This document shows positions 1 to 7,373 of a stretch of DNA of 16,382 nucleotides, one piece after another (position 1 is the first letter of the stretch; each line of letters begins with the position of its first letter). The position numbers and the translations under genes were made by a program. The DNA lies in contig CAZMLE010000083.1 in the NCBI GenBank assembly GCA_964567045.1, forward strand, positions 1 through 16,382, given 5' to 3'. The stretch comes from JAFNGF01 sp964567045 (GTDB taxonomy: Bacteria > Planctomycetota > Phycisphaerae > Sedimentisphaerales > Anaerobacaceae). The notes beneath the pieces are model-generated. The model was not told the DNA's origin. It made no database searches and saw nothing but the letters and a program-made list of their open reading frames with translations.

Positions 1-1
1 T

Positions 2-1081
2 TTTGTCGGCGAGGGCGAATTTGAAATGTTGCAGACCAGCCTGGTCTTTGCCGAGGTAGGACTGTTGGATGAGGCAACAAGGCTGCTGTGTGCGACTTGC
101 GTTGAGGCTGTTCCTGGCCATCCGGCAGGCGGGCCGCAAGACAAGTGTGGTCCTCTGCCTTTATACTACCTGGCTTATTTTAGTAGCTTGGCGCAGGCGG
201 ATGAGACGCCAGCCAGAGCCTACCTGAAGCAGGCTGCTGCCACATACAAGGACTATGTCTTTCCTTCCTGCCCGGAAGAGCTTGAAGTGCTGCAATATGC
301 CGTCCATGAAAATCCTGGCGACGCCTATGCGTATCTTCACCTGGGAAATCTTTATGGGCATCTTGGCCGGCTGGATGAAGCCGCTCAGCACTGGCGAAAG
401 GCCGGCGACCTAAATCCGTCGCTGAGCATCGCGTTCCGCAATCTCGGCCTTTACGCCTGGGCCGTGGAGGAAGACCTGGCAAAAGCTGAGCAGTTTTACC
501 GCAAAGCCGTCGCCGCTCGATCAGGTGACCAGACGCTATATCGTGACCTGGCAGATATTCTGCTGGCGGCGAAGAACCGGCCCGAAGCGGTCAAGGTGCT
601 TGAATCCACCCCTGCTTCCGCAGGGGCAGGCTTGCCCCCGCAAGAGCGGGCGATCCGGCGTGCGGACGTCATTATTATGCTCGCCCAGGCTTATCTTGAT
701 GAGCGAAGATATGCTGACTGCATCGATTTGCTGGAATCGACGCCGTACTTTGTCAACTGGGAAGGCCAGACAATTACGTGGGACATTTTCCACAAAGCGC
801 ATATCGAGCGAGGCAAGGGGCGTTTTGAGGATGGAAAGTTCGAGGGGGCTTTGCAGGATTTCCAGGCGGCTCTGACATATCCAGCCAATATCGGCGTCGG
901 CCGGTCGAATAGGCCCCAGGAAGCGCACGCCCAATATTGGCGCGGAAAGGCGTTGCAGGCTCTTGGCCGGCTGGATGAAGCCCGCTCAGCTTGGCAGGCA
1001 GGCGCCGCCGGCCCGGAAGGCTCCAACCAGCAGAATAAGCACCGCGAACTCTGCAAAGAGGCCCTCGCAGCGCTAAAGTGA
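2..1081 (+). CDS. TPR-repeat protein, 5'-truncated by the window edge
   Basis: The reading frame is open from base 2. The eight codons before the first ATG (base 26) read as ordinary helical sequence continuous with what follows, so the true start lies upstream. The protein is mostly paired alpha-helices. Recognisable tetratricopeptide units include the run around bases 320-420 (YLHLGNLYGHLGRLDEAAQH) and the following copies near 430-520, 540-610 and 940-1010, the last again with LGRLDEA. TPR proteins are scaffolds for protein-protein contacts, so no catalytic role is expected. No signal peptide can be judged because the N-terminus is missing. Two oddities: a palindromic element is carried in frame at 609-650, and two TPR units share an exact 22-nt DNA match (361-382 and 961-982). 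The partner and pathway are unknown. No clear promoter separates it from the methyltransferase gene 88 nt downstream. Confidence 0.85.
   Translation, partial: FVGEGEFEMLQTSLVFAEVGLLDEATRLLCATCVEAVPGHPAGGPQDKCGPLPLYYLAYFSSLAQADETPARAYLKQAAATYKDYVFPSCPEELEVLQYAVHENPGDAYAYLHLGNLYGHLGRLDEAAQHWRKAGDLNPSLSIAFRNLGLYAWAVEEDLAKAEQFYRKAVAARSGDQTLYRDLADILLAAKNRPEAVKVLESTPASAGAGLPPQERAIRRADVIIMLAQAYLDERRYADCIDLLESTPYFVNWEGQTITWDIFHKAHIERGKGRFEDGKFEGALQDFQAALTYPANIGVGRSNRPQEAHAQYWRGKALQALGRLDEARSAWQAGAAGPEGSNQQNKHRELCKEALAALK
609..650. repeat. Cluster of three overlapping perfect hairpins inside the TPR gene
   Basis: CCCCTGC (609-615) pairs with GCAGGGG (620-626) around a 4-nt loop. GGGGCA (623-628) pairs with TGCCCC (633-638), also around 4 nt. 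CCCGC (637-641) pairs with GCGGG (646-650), again around 4 nt. Adjacent hairpins share bases, so they exclude each other. The element is translated in frame as roughly TPASAGAGLPPQER, a Pro/Gly/Ala-rich stretch unlike the helices around it. It looks like a small mobile palindromic repeat tolerated in a loop between TPR helices, but copies elsewhere in the genome cannot be checked from this window. Confidence 0.6.
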
Positions 1082-1169
1082 TCTCTCGGCTTTCGGCACA
1101 AATGCAAAAGGCTTCACACGCTGCAGCGGTGCGTCTCTTGGCTCAGGCCGCCGGTTAACCAGTGCCCAC

Positions 1170-1865
1170 GTGTTTCAGCTTTTTAGCTGGTTGGCAAATA
1201 CGATGAATAGGAATCTGTACAAATGGTGGTACGATCACATCGAAAGCAAGTTTTACAATTTGATGATGAAATGGATGTCACTGCCCTTTGGCGGCGAGAC
1301 AGCATTGCGAAAAGCCATGATTGAGCCAGTATCGTTTGGAAAAGGCGAAAGAATCCTTGACATGTGTTGCGGAACCGGCGGAGCAACCTTTTCTATTTCG
1401 GAGAAGGCCGGCGGTATGTGTGAAATCGTGGGCATGGATCTCTCATCGGGACAATTACACTGTGCGAAGAAACGACAATATTATTGTCCCACCCGATTTA
1501 TCCAGAGCGATGTCACCGACACTGGCTTTCAGGCGAAGTCTTTTGACAAGGTCTTTATTACCCATGCCCTTCATGAGATGCCGCGAGAATCTCGGCTGCA
1601 AACGCTACGTGAAGCCAAACGCCTGTTGAACCACCAGAGTCAGGTCATCGTGTTGGAATTGGATAATCCTCCGAGTGTGTGGCTGAGAATCTTCATTGGG
1701 TTATGGTTTTTGTATTGGCTGCCCGGCAATTTTGAAACGCCCACGCGGCGCGATATGTTCAGGCACGGCTTGACCAATGAAGTGACAGAAAGTGGTTTTG
1801 TCGATGTGGAGAAATATTCCGCTTACCATGGCATCTTTCAAACGGTGATAGCGACGAAGAGGTAG
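1170..1865 (+). CDS. Class I SAM-dependent methyltransferase (Methyltransf_11/UbiE-like)
   Basis: The protein has 231 residues from a GTG start. Motif I, LDMCCGTGG (residues 63-71), is the glycine-rich S-adenosylmethionine loop. VGMD (87-90) carries the acidic residue that usually binds the ribose hydroxyls. SDVTDTGF (113-120) and FDKVFITHALHEMP (125-138) fit motifs II-III of the UbiE/MenG-like group. A hydrophobic aromatic patch at 170-186 (VWLRIFIGLWFLYWLPG) could contact a membrane or a lipid-like acceptor. The methyl acceptor is unknown. The start is uncertain: an in-frame ATG at 1203 (MNRNLYKWWYD) is equally plausible, because neither has a convincing Shine-Dalgarno sequence. It is the first gene of a tightly spaced plus-strand set; the next gene begins 33 nt after its stop. 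Confidence 0.85.
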   Translation: MFQLFSWLANTMNRNLYKWWYDHIESKFYNLMMKWMSLPFGGETALRKAMIEPVSFGKGERILDMCCGTGGATFSISEKAGGMCEIVGMDLSSGQLHCAKKRQYYCPTRFIQSDVTDTGFQAKSFDKVFITHALHEMPRESRLQTLREAKRLLNHQSQVIVLELDNPPSVWLRIFIGLWFLYWLPGNFETPTRRDMFRHGLTNEVTESGFVDVEKYSAYHGIFQTVIATKR

Positions 1866-1898
1866 GATGGGCAACACTTTTGCTAAGGGCGGTCTACG

Positions 1899-2183
1899 GT
1901 GGAAGAGTTTGTTGGAGAACAGATTGAAGTCGAAAAAGCGGAGACATCTCCTCGGCCCATCCGCTTTGCGTGGCGTGGCCAGAATCACGATGTGGTTGAA
2001 GTCCTCCATGAATGGGTCGATAAGGGATTCGGCGGTATTCCACCTGGCAGCCGAAGATGGTACAATCGGCGACACCGTCGCCATTACGTGGTAAAAGATG
2101 CAGACGGCCAGATGTTTGAAATCTATTTGGACTATGCCAATCGCCAGAAACGAAGCTGGTGGCTACTCTACAAGCTGGTATGA
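1899..2183 (+). CDS. Small DUF6504-like protein
   Basis: The protein has 94 residues from a GTG start, with an AAGGGCGG Shine-Dalgarno-like stretch a few bases upstream. The pattern is EQIEVEKAE, then PIRFAWRGQNHDVVEVLHEW, then PPGSRRWYNRRHRRHYVV and a C-terminal DGQMFEIYLD. It matches my recollection of the DUF6504 family (basic, aromatic-rich, about 90-100 residues, function unknown), in which the RFxWRG and RRWYxRRHR segments are the conserved parts. It has no signal peptide or membrane span. It lies 33 nt after the methyltransferase and 12 nt before the symporter, so co-transcription is likely. An overlapping frame at 1867-2094 is rejected because only this frame gives family-like sequence. 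Confidence 0.75.
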   Translation: MEEFVGEQIEVEKAETSPRPIRFAWRGQNHDVVEVLHEWVDKGFGGIPPGSRRWYNRRHRRHYVVKDADGQMFEIYLDYANRQKRSWWLLYKLV

Positions 2184-2195
2184 GCAGGAGATAGT

Positions 2196-3761
2196 ATGGA
2201 CCTAAGTTCCGCCGGGATACATACGAATTTTACCGCGCTGGATTGGTGCATCGTGGTCGGCTACGTGATTGCGGTACTGGCCATCGGCGTATACGTCAGG
2301 AGGTATGTCACCAACGTCACGGACTTTATCATTGCCGGTCGCGGCCTGAAGACCTTTCTCGGCGCTGCCACGATGACCGCGACCGAGCTGTGTCTGGTGA
2401 CGGTTATGTATTCCGCCCAGAAGGGATTCGTCGGAGGCTTTGCAGCATTTCACATTGCTTTGGCTGCCGCCGTTGTGACGCTGCTGGTTGGGCTGACCGG
2501 CTTTATCGTCGTGCCGCTTCGGCGTATGAACGTGATGACGATCCCGGAATTCTACGAGAAGCGTTTCGGGCGCGACGTCCGCATTCTGGGCGGGACAATC
2601 CTGGCTTTCTCTGGCATTCTGAATATGGGCATGTTCATCAAAGCCGCGGCGGTTTTCGTCACGTGCGTTACCGGAATGACATCCCCGCTTGAGCTTAAGA
2701 TGATAATGACCGCTTTGCTGGCGGTGGTTATCCTCTACACCGTCTTGGGCGGAATGGTTTCGGAGGTGGTGCTCGATTATATTCAGTTCGTGGTCTTGAC
2801 CTTCGGCCTTTTGCTTGCGACACTGCTGTCGATCAGAAACCTCGGCTGGGGCAACATCATTGAGACGGTATCTTTATTGAAAGGTAGAGCCGGTTTTGAC
2901 CCGTTTGACACCGAAGGCTTCGGTCTGGCTTACGTGGTGTGGATGTTCATCCTGGGTCTGGTCAGTTGCGCGGTCTGGCAGACAGCAGTGATTCGCGCGT
3001 GCGCTGCTAAAGACACTACTACGGTCAAGCGCCTTTATATGTGGTCTTCCATCGGATTCCTTATGCGTTTTCTGCTGCCGTACTTCCTGGGAATATCTGC
3101 TTTGGTTTATATCTCCCAGCACGGAGCCCTCAGGAGTATTTTCATCCCCGCCGGCGGTCCTGCTGACCCGCAGGTCACGCTGATGGCGATGCCGGTATAT
3201 TTAAGCCAGATACTTCCCGCCGGTATTATTGGAATCATCACCGCGGCAATGCTGGCTGCTTTTATGTCCACCCACGACAGCTACCTGCTGGTCTGGAGCT
3301 CGGTGCTTACCCAGGACGTGGTGGCGCCGTGGTTCAAGAATGGACTGTCATCGAAGGTACGTATTACGCTGGTGCGGATATTCATCGTTTGTATCGGCAT
3401 CTTCGTCCTGGTCTGGGGCCTGTGGTATCCTTTAGGCGAGGACTTGTGGGACTATATGGCTATTTCCGGGGCTATTTACTTTACTGGTGGCATTGCACTG
3501 TTGGTTCTGGGAATCTACTGGAAGCGGGCCAGCCGGGTGGGAGCTTATCTTGCCCTGATTGCAGGTTTTGGTGCGGTTCTGGGATTGAAGCCTGTGCAGG
3601 CCTGTGTGAGAATAAACGTTGCCAGCGAAATTGTCGGGCTGAGCGTTATTGTGATCGCAACTGTCTTGATGGTGCTTGGTTCATTAGCTTTTCCTGATCG
3701 TGGCCCGTGGCACGGCCATCTTGGCCGTGTTTTCACGGGCTGGAAGCCCGTGCCACAGTAG
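2196..3761 (+). CDS. Sodium:solute symporter (SSS family)
   Basis: The protein has 521 residues and starts at ATG with an AGGAG ribosome-binding site (about 2186-2190). It has many hydrophobic spans, beginning with DWCIVVGYVIAVLAIGVYV. Early segments are diagnostic of the SSS (SLC5-like, LeuT-fold) family: DFIIAGRGLKTFLGAATM, then MTIPEFYEKRFGRD (about residues 110-123), then repeated membrane segments such as GLVSCAVWQTAVIRACAAKD. Proteins of this family couple inward sodium flux to uptake of sugars, organic acids or amino acids, and the substrate is not evident here. The last 18 residues (about 504-521, hydrophilic, ending VFTGWKPVPQ) are encoded by an inverted repeat (3707-3756) and are unlikely to be ancestral. 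The 62-residue membrane protein that follows after 12 nt is probably its accessory subunit. Confidence 0.9.
   Translation: MDLSSAGIHTNFTALDWCIVVGYVIAVLAIGVYVRRYVTNVTDFIIAGRGLKTFLGAATMTATELCLVTVMYSAQKGFVGGFAAFHIALAAAVVTLLVGLTGFIVVPLRRMNVMTIPEFYEKRFGRDVRILGGTILAFSGILNMGMFIKAAAVFVTCVTGMTSPLELKMIMTALLAVVILYTVLGGMVSEVVLDYIQFVVLTFGLLLATLLSIRNLGWGNIIETVSLLKGRAGFDPFDTEGFGLAYVVWMFILGLVSCAVWQTAVIRACAAKDTTTVKRLYMWSSIGFLMRFLLPYFLGISALVYISQHGALRSIFIPAGGPADPQVTLMAMPVYLSQILPAGIIGIITAAMLAAFMSTHDSYLLVWSSVLTQDVVAPWFKNGLSSKVRITLVRIFIVCIGIFVLVWGLWYPLGEDLWDYMAISGAIYFTGGIALLVLGIYWKRASRVGAYLALIAGFGAVLGLKPVQACVRINVASEIVGLSVIVIATVLMVLGSLAFPDRGPWHGHLGRVFTGWKPVPQ
3707..3756. repeat. 50-bp composite inverted repeat (planctomycete GTGFQPV-type) forming the 3' end of the symporter gene
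   Basis: The outer arms GTGGCACGG (3707-3715) and CCGTGCCAC (3748-3756) are perfect inverted copies. Inside are two perfect 8-bp hairpins: CACGGCCA (3711-3718) with TGGCCGTG (3722-3729), and CACGGGCT (3734-3741) with AGCCCGTG (3745-3752), each around a 3-nt loop. Read on the minus strand it gives GTGFQPVKTRPRWPCHG. From memory, GTGFQPV-type peptides are typical products of an abundant intergenic repeat in Planctomycetota. It is in frame with the symporter, ends 2 nt before that stop codon, and precedes the AGGAG site of the next gene by only a few bases. Confidence 0.8.
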
Positions 3762-3773
3762 GAGTGGGCAGAA

Positions 3774-3962
3774 ATGAGTTTCTGGGTACAATTCTGGTCT
3801 TGGTTTTTTTTCATCAGTCTTGCGCTTTTTGTTATTCTGGCAGTCGTTGTTTTGGTCGGAGGTTTCCTGAATATCCGGGCGCTTTTCACGACCCTCAGCA
3901 AGCAAGCTGGTGCCCAAGAATCAGCCGGAGCCAAGGCAGGCAAGGCCGAGAAGCTGCCATGA
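3774..3962 (+). CDS. Small single-span membrane protein, probable symporter accessory subunit
   Basis: The protein has 62 residues with an AGGAG site about 9 nt before its ATG. An aromatic-rich N-terminus (MSFWVQFWSWFFF) leads into one long transmembrane helix (about residues 5-33). A polar, lysine/alanine-rich tail follows, predicted cytoplasmic. Small hydrophobic proteins directly after SSS-type or NSS-type transporter genes are a known arrangement (for example 'symporter small accessory protein' and MetS-like subunits). Context therefore supports a role in stability or activity of the symporter 12 nt upstream. Its stop overlaps the next gene's start by 4 nt (ATGA at 3959-3962), which indicates translational coupling. 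Its individual function is inferred only from position and topology. Confidence 0.7.
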   Translation: MSFWVQFWSWFFFISLALFVILAVVVLVGGFLNIRALFTTLSKQAGAQESAGAKAGKAEKLP

Positions 3963-5131
3963 CCAGGCGTGAAAGGCTGATGGCGACTTTACGCGGCGAA
4001 CCGGTGGACCGGCCGGCGGTTAATTTCTACGAGATAGGTGGATTCCAGATCGATCCATCCGATCCGGATGAGTTTAATGTCTACAATTACCCATCTTGGC
4101 AGCCGCTGCTGCAATTAGCGGAGGAGCAAACGGACCTTATCCGCATGCGCAGCCCGGTCAGGTCCCGCTCACATGAAGTCGAGGGCGTGCCTGACAAGTC
4201 AGAGGCAGAAACTCGGCGGGCCGAATTTTTCAAGATAGAAAAATATGAACAGAACGGGTCCCGTTTCAAGCGAGTAACTTTGAATATCGCCGGCAGGATT
4301 ATGACGTCACTCACCCGCCGGAGTCCTGATATTGACACCGTCTGGACCGTTCAACACCTGCTCAAAGACCTGGATGACCTGAAGGCATATCTGAAGTTGC
4401 CTGACGAGATTTTCGCCGAGCAGGTCAATGTGGCTGGCCTGGTCGAAGAAGAAAATAAGCTCGGCGACCGCGGCATCGTCATGGTGGATACGGAAGACCC
4501 CATCTGCGCGGCAGCATCCCTTTTCAGTATGGAGGACTTTACCATTGTCGCGTTGACCGAGCAGAAACTTTTCCATCGTCTGCTGGAAAAGCTCGCCCGG
4601 CATATACATAATAGGACTGAGAAAGCTGCAAAGGCGTTTCCCGGCCGCCTGTGGCGGATATATGGGCCGGAATACGTCACCGAGCCTTACCTGCCGCCGC
4701 ATCTTTTCAAAGAGTACGTGCTGCGGTACACCGGCCGGATGGTTAAGACTATTCAAAAGTACGGCGGTTTTGCCCGGATTCATTGCCACGGCCGAATTCG
4801 TGCCGTTCTTGACTACATTGTCGATATGGGGGCCGATGCGATTGATCCCATCGAACCGCCGCCTCACGGGGACGTGGAACTTGCACAGGTGCGCCAACAG
4901 TACGGCAAGGACCTGGTTCTTTTTGGTAATCTGGAGATTGCAGACCTTGAAAGTATCGAGCCGGCAGATTTTGAAAAGACCGTTGAAAAGGCCCTTATAG
5001 CGGGGACAAGCGGTAGGGGAAGGGGCTTTGTTCTGATGCCGTCGTCGGCACCGAACGGACGGAAAATTACGCCCAGAATGATGGCGAACTATGAAACGAT
5101 GGTTCGGCGGGCAACCAGGTTCCGCTTGTAA
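3959..5131 (+). CDS. Uroporphyrinogen decarboxylase-fold (URO-D/MtaA-like) protein
   Basis: The protein has 390 residues from the ATG of an ATGA overlap. A frame-extended start at 3707 is rejected because it would run through the repeat and the small membrane gene. The N-terminus MTRRERLMATLRGEPVDRPA is the typical opening of URO-D-like proteins. Later landmarks are YGPEYVTEPYLPPHLFKEYV (235-254), a histidine-rich turn FARIHCHGRI (271-280), DYIVDMGADAIDPIEPPPHG (285-304) and LVLFGNLE (319-326). Members include heme-pathway decarboxylases and corrinoid methyltransferases such as MtaA. Many planctomycete copies sit in sugar-utilisation loci and are uncharacterised. In MtaA-like enzymes I would expect an HxCG motif and a second Cys in a late PGC segment. 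Here these read HCHG (275-278) and MPSSAP (360-365), so the usual zinc thiolates appear absent. A true hemE role is unlikely. Confidence 0.85.
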   Translation: MTRRERLMATLRGEPVDRPAVNFYEIGGFQIDPSDPDEFNVYNYPSWQPLLQLAEEQTDLIRMRSPVRSRSHEVEGVPDKSEAETRRAEFFKIEKYEQNGSRFKRVTLNIAGRIMTSLTRRSPDIDTVWTVQHLLKDLDDLKAYLKLPDEIFAEQVNVAGLVEEENKLGDRGIVMVDTEDPICAAASLFSMEDFTIVALTEQKLFHRLLEKLARHIHNRTEKAAKAFPGRLWRIYGPEYVTEPYLPPHLFKEYVLRYTGRMVKTIQKYGGFARIHCHGRIRAVLDYIVDMGADAIDPIEPPPHGDVELAQVRQQYGKDLVLFGNLEIADLESIEPADFEKTVEKALIAGTSGRGRGFVLMPSSAPNGRKITPRMMANYETMVRRATRFRL

Positions 5132-5142
5132 GATGGCAAGGC

Positions 5143-7239
5143 TTATAATGGCGTTGCATCAAGGACCAACACTTCAAACGGCTTCAGCTCAAACGTGTGC
5201 TCTTGGCCCGCAGATAGCACAATTGCTGCTTTGCCGGCATCGCTCTTCCAGGGACTTTCCAAGGAGTACTTCTGTGCTGCGCCCGGCGGCAGCTCGAAGG
5301 CTTTGCCGATGTCGAGCGTGATTCTGCCGGGCTTATCGTGAGGATTACGCAGTGATAGGATGCCTTTGGGGCGGGACCAGGATGCCCAGCCGTAAATCTC
5401 GCCCTTAGCCGGGTCGCCTCCTATCCAGTGTGTATCCACCAGCACATCCGAATTGTCGCGGGACCATTTCGCCGCCTCTGCCAAAGCATCCCAGGTCTGC
5501 GCGTCCATCAAAGACGGCGTGATATACAGTTCCTGGCAGTTAGTTCCGCTGGTAAAAAATGCTCGGATGTCTTCAACCAGGCCCGTACGTTCGTTTGGAA
5601 GCCCGTGATTGGCGAACATAACACCCTGGGTCATAAGCGAGTTGAGCGGATATAATGGCGCGCGGAGCACGACATTATGGTAGGTTTCGTTGTCGCGGTA
5701 GGTGATTTGCTGCTGGCGTTTCGAGCCCCAGCCGAAAGTGCCCCAATCTGAGCCTGCCCGCCAGGTCGAGTCGCAGTACCACAACCAGTACGGTGACGAC
5801 CAGGTGCCGGTCGTGACATTCACAAACAGGTCGGCTTTTGCGGCGCGCAGGTCCGTAATAAGGTGCAGCAGGGCGTTAATATCCTGGGCAAATTCAGCGC
5901 CCACACCGGTAGGCGTTCCGCCGGTACCGATACCATCGAACTTAAAATAGTTGAGTCCATAGTCACGGATCATATTCAGGCACACGTCGCGGAACCGCGC
6001 ATAGTACTTGGGACCGGCCAGCGAGAAGCCGCTCTGGTTTGTCTCAAAGCCCTGCTCTTGGCCATACTTCATTCTTTGCTGTTTGGCTTGCCCATAGCCG
6101 CCCCAGGGAGAAAGCCAGGCCCCCAAAGCCGAATCATATTTGTTGGCCGCTTGCCGCGGCGGAGCAAAACCGTTAGGAAAGCCCTCGTGAAACTGCCACA
6201 AAGAGGCGGTGTTGTCCCAGCCGTCATCCAGGACGAAAGAGTCCATCGCCACGCTTCGCTGCCTGACCAGTTCTGTGCCGAATAGTTCAACCACCTGTAG
6301 GAATTCCTGCTGCTGTATTTTTTCACCCCCATAGCCGATGTCGTACCAACTATTGTAATGCAGAAATGGCCTGTACGGCTGTGCCCGCTCGCGTTCGATG
6401 TAATACAAGAATCCGCGCCGGAGCTGTCCTTCGGGCACAACACCGATTACTGAGCTTTGCACCCATTGTTGTCCCGGTCTAACTAAGGCATCACAGGGCA
6501 AACTGCACCGCAGCACGGGCGGGGTCCCCAGCAGAATTTGGCTCTTGGATAGAGGATGCTCGTACGCAAAGAACATATTGCCCACAACCATGGGCGAACC
6601 ATCCACCGTGCCCATCACCTTGGTACTCGGTGCGGGCAGCTCCAGCAGCACTATTTCCTTAACGCTCATCGGTTTATTTCTTGTGACAAGCACTATTTGT
6701 TGCCGCACGTAGTTCGAGCCATCTCGTAAAATTGCCCGCCACTCGACGGTGAGGTTATCATCTGGAGAAGCCAGTATTACCCTGATTTGTTTTCCGCCGA
6801 ACTGCTCCGCCAGCCGGCACGATTTTCTGTTTGGCTGCAAATTGGTCGACTCAGGCTCGCCAACGATCTTCAAATCCGAGGCCTTTAGTATTCGGCCATT
6901 CTCCAAAATTAGTTGAAGGCATTCACCCTCCGGGCTGTAGGGTATGCTCCGCATACCGCTTTTCTTATCTGTTACATGCTTGGGTCTCAGCCGGCCTTGC
7001 GAAATATCCCAGGTGCATGAGAGCACGTTGTTTTCCAGAATAAGCTCACTTTTGCTGACTTTGCCTTGCGCATCGCCCGGCGCCGGGCCGGGAAACTCCA
7101 GCCCGCCACTCGCCCGCCATACGTCTGGCGGGTAAATCTGGCGGGCAAGTCGCGTCTCGGCAGTCGTGCTGGCGCCGAGCGGTAACAGGGCTAAAACCAT
7201 CGCACATACGAAAGCATGATTCTCAATTTTTTTGCTCAT
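5143..7239 (-). CDS. Secreted GH36/GH27-like (clan GH-D) glycosidase
   Basis: The protein has 698 residues. The ATG at 7239 is chosen over the GTG at 7260 because an AAGGGG site lies 6 nt before it and a signal peptide follows directly (MSKKIENHAFVCAMVLALLP, cleavage near ASTTA). Residues about 60-290 form a beta-rich N-terminal domain. A TIM-barrel catalytic region follows with FVLDDGWD (335-342), LNYFKFDG (429-436) and WRAGSDWG (493-500). In clan GH-D the nucleophile Asp sits in a KxD motif and the acid/base Asp in RxxxD. Asp435 and Asp498 fit those roles. A beta-sandwich C-terminal domain (about 600-698) ends in EHTFELKPFEVLVLDA. Retaining alpha-galactosidase or a related activity on alpha-linked glycans is likely; the exact specificity is not known. 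The gene converges on the UROD-like gene with only 11 nt between stops. Confidence 0.75.
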   Translation of the reverse strand: MSKKIENHAFVCAMVLALLPLGASTTAETRLARQIYPPDVWRASGGLEFPGPAPGDAQGKVSKSELILENNVLSCTWDISQGRLRPKHVTDKKSGMRSIPYSPEGECLQLILENGRILKASDLKIVGEPESTNLQPNRKSCRLAEQFGGKQIRVILASPDDNLTVEWRAILRDGSNYVRQQIVLVTRNKPMSVKEIVLLELPAPSTKVMGTVDGSPMVVGNMFFAYEHPLSKSQILLGTPPVLRCSLPCDALVRPGQQWVQSSVIGVVPEGQLRRGFLYYIERERAQPYRPFLHYNSWYDIGYGGEKIQQQEFLQVVELFGTELVRQRSVAMDSFVLDDGWDNTASLWQFHEGFPNGFAPPRQAANKYDSALGAWLSPWGGYGQAKQQRMKYGQEQGFETNQSGFSLAGPKYYARFRDVCLNMIRDYGLNYFKFDGIGTGGTPTGVGAEFAQDINALLHLITDLRAAKADLFVNVTTGTWSSPYWLWYCDSTWRAGSDWGTFGWGSKRQQQITYRDNETYHNVVLRAPLYPLNSLMTQGVMFANHGLPNERTGLVEDIRAFFTSGTNCQELYITPSLMDAQTWDALAEAAKWSRDNSDVLVDTHWIGGDPAKGEIYGWASWSRPKGILSLRNPHDKPGRITLDIGKAFELPPGAAQKYSLESPWKSDAGKAAIVLSAGQEHTFELKPFEVLVLDATPL

Positions 7240-7287
7240 CTTCAGCCCCTTACATGTCACGGAAGTTTTGATGTATCGGGATAAATC

Positions 7288-7316
7288 TTTTCACGTTCTG
7301 ATATCTTGATTATACT
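7288..7316 (+). promoter_or_regulatory. Possible promoter of the isomerase/epimerase gene
   Basis: TTTTCA (7288-7293) and TATACT (7311-7316) are separated by 17 nt in an AT-rich stretch of the divergent intergenic region. They lie about 57 nt upstream of the start codon of the plus-strand gene. The -10 matches the consensus in five of six positions and the -35 in four. No comparable promoter was evident for the minus-strand glycosidase in the same gap. Confidence 0.3.
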
Positions 7317-7373
7317 TTGCTATTCGAGAAATAGTCATTGTAAAAAAATCCGAATTCTGGAGGTAGTGTTAAG

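Noticed and set aside
1867..2094. 75-residue plus-strand frame overlapping the DUF6504-like gene
   Set aside because: The frame at 1899-2183 gives conserved-looking family sequence and has the ribosome-binding site; this one looks like an out-of-frame shadow.
3707..3958. Upstream extension of the UROD-like gene to a GTG at 3707
   Set aside because: It would read through the inverted repeat and the small membrane gene; the ATG at 3959 begins the family-typical sequence in an ATGA overlap.
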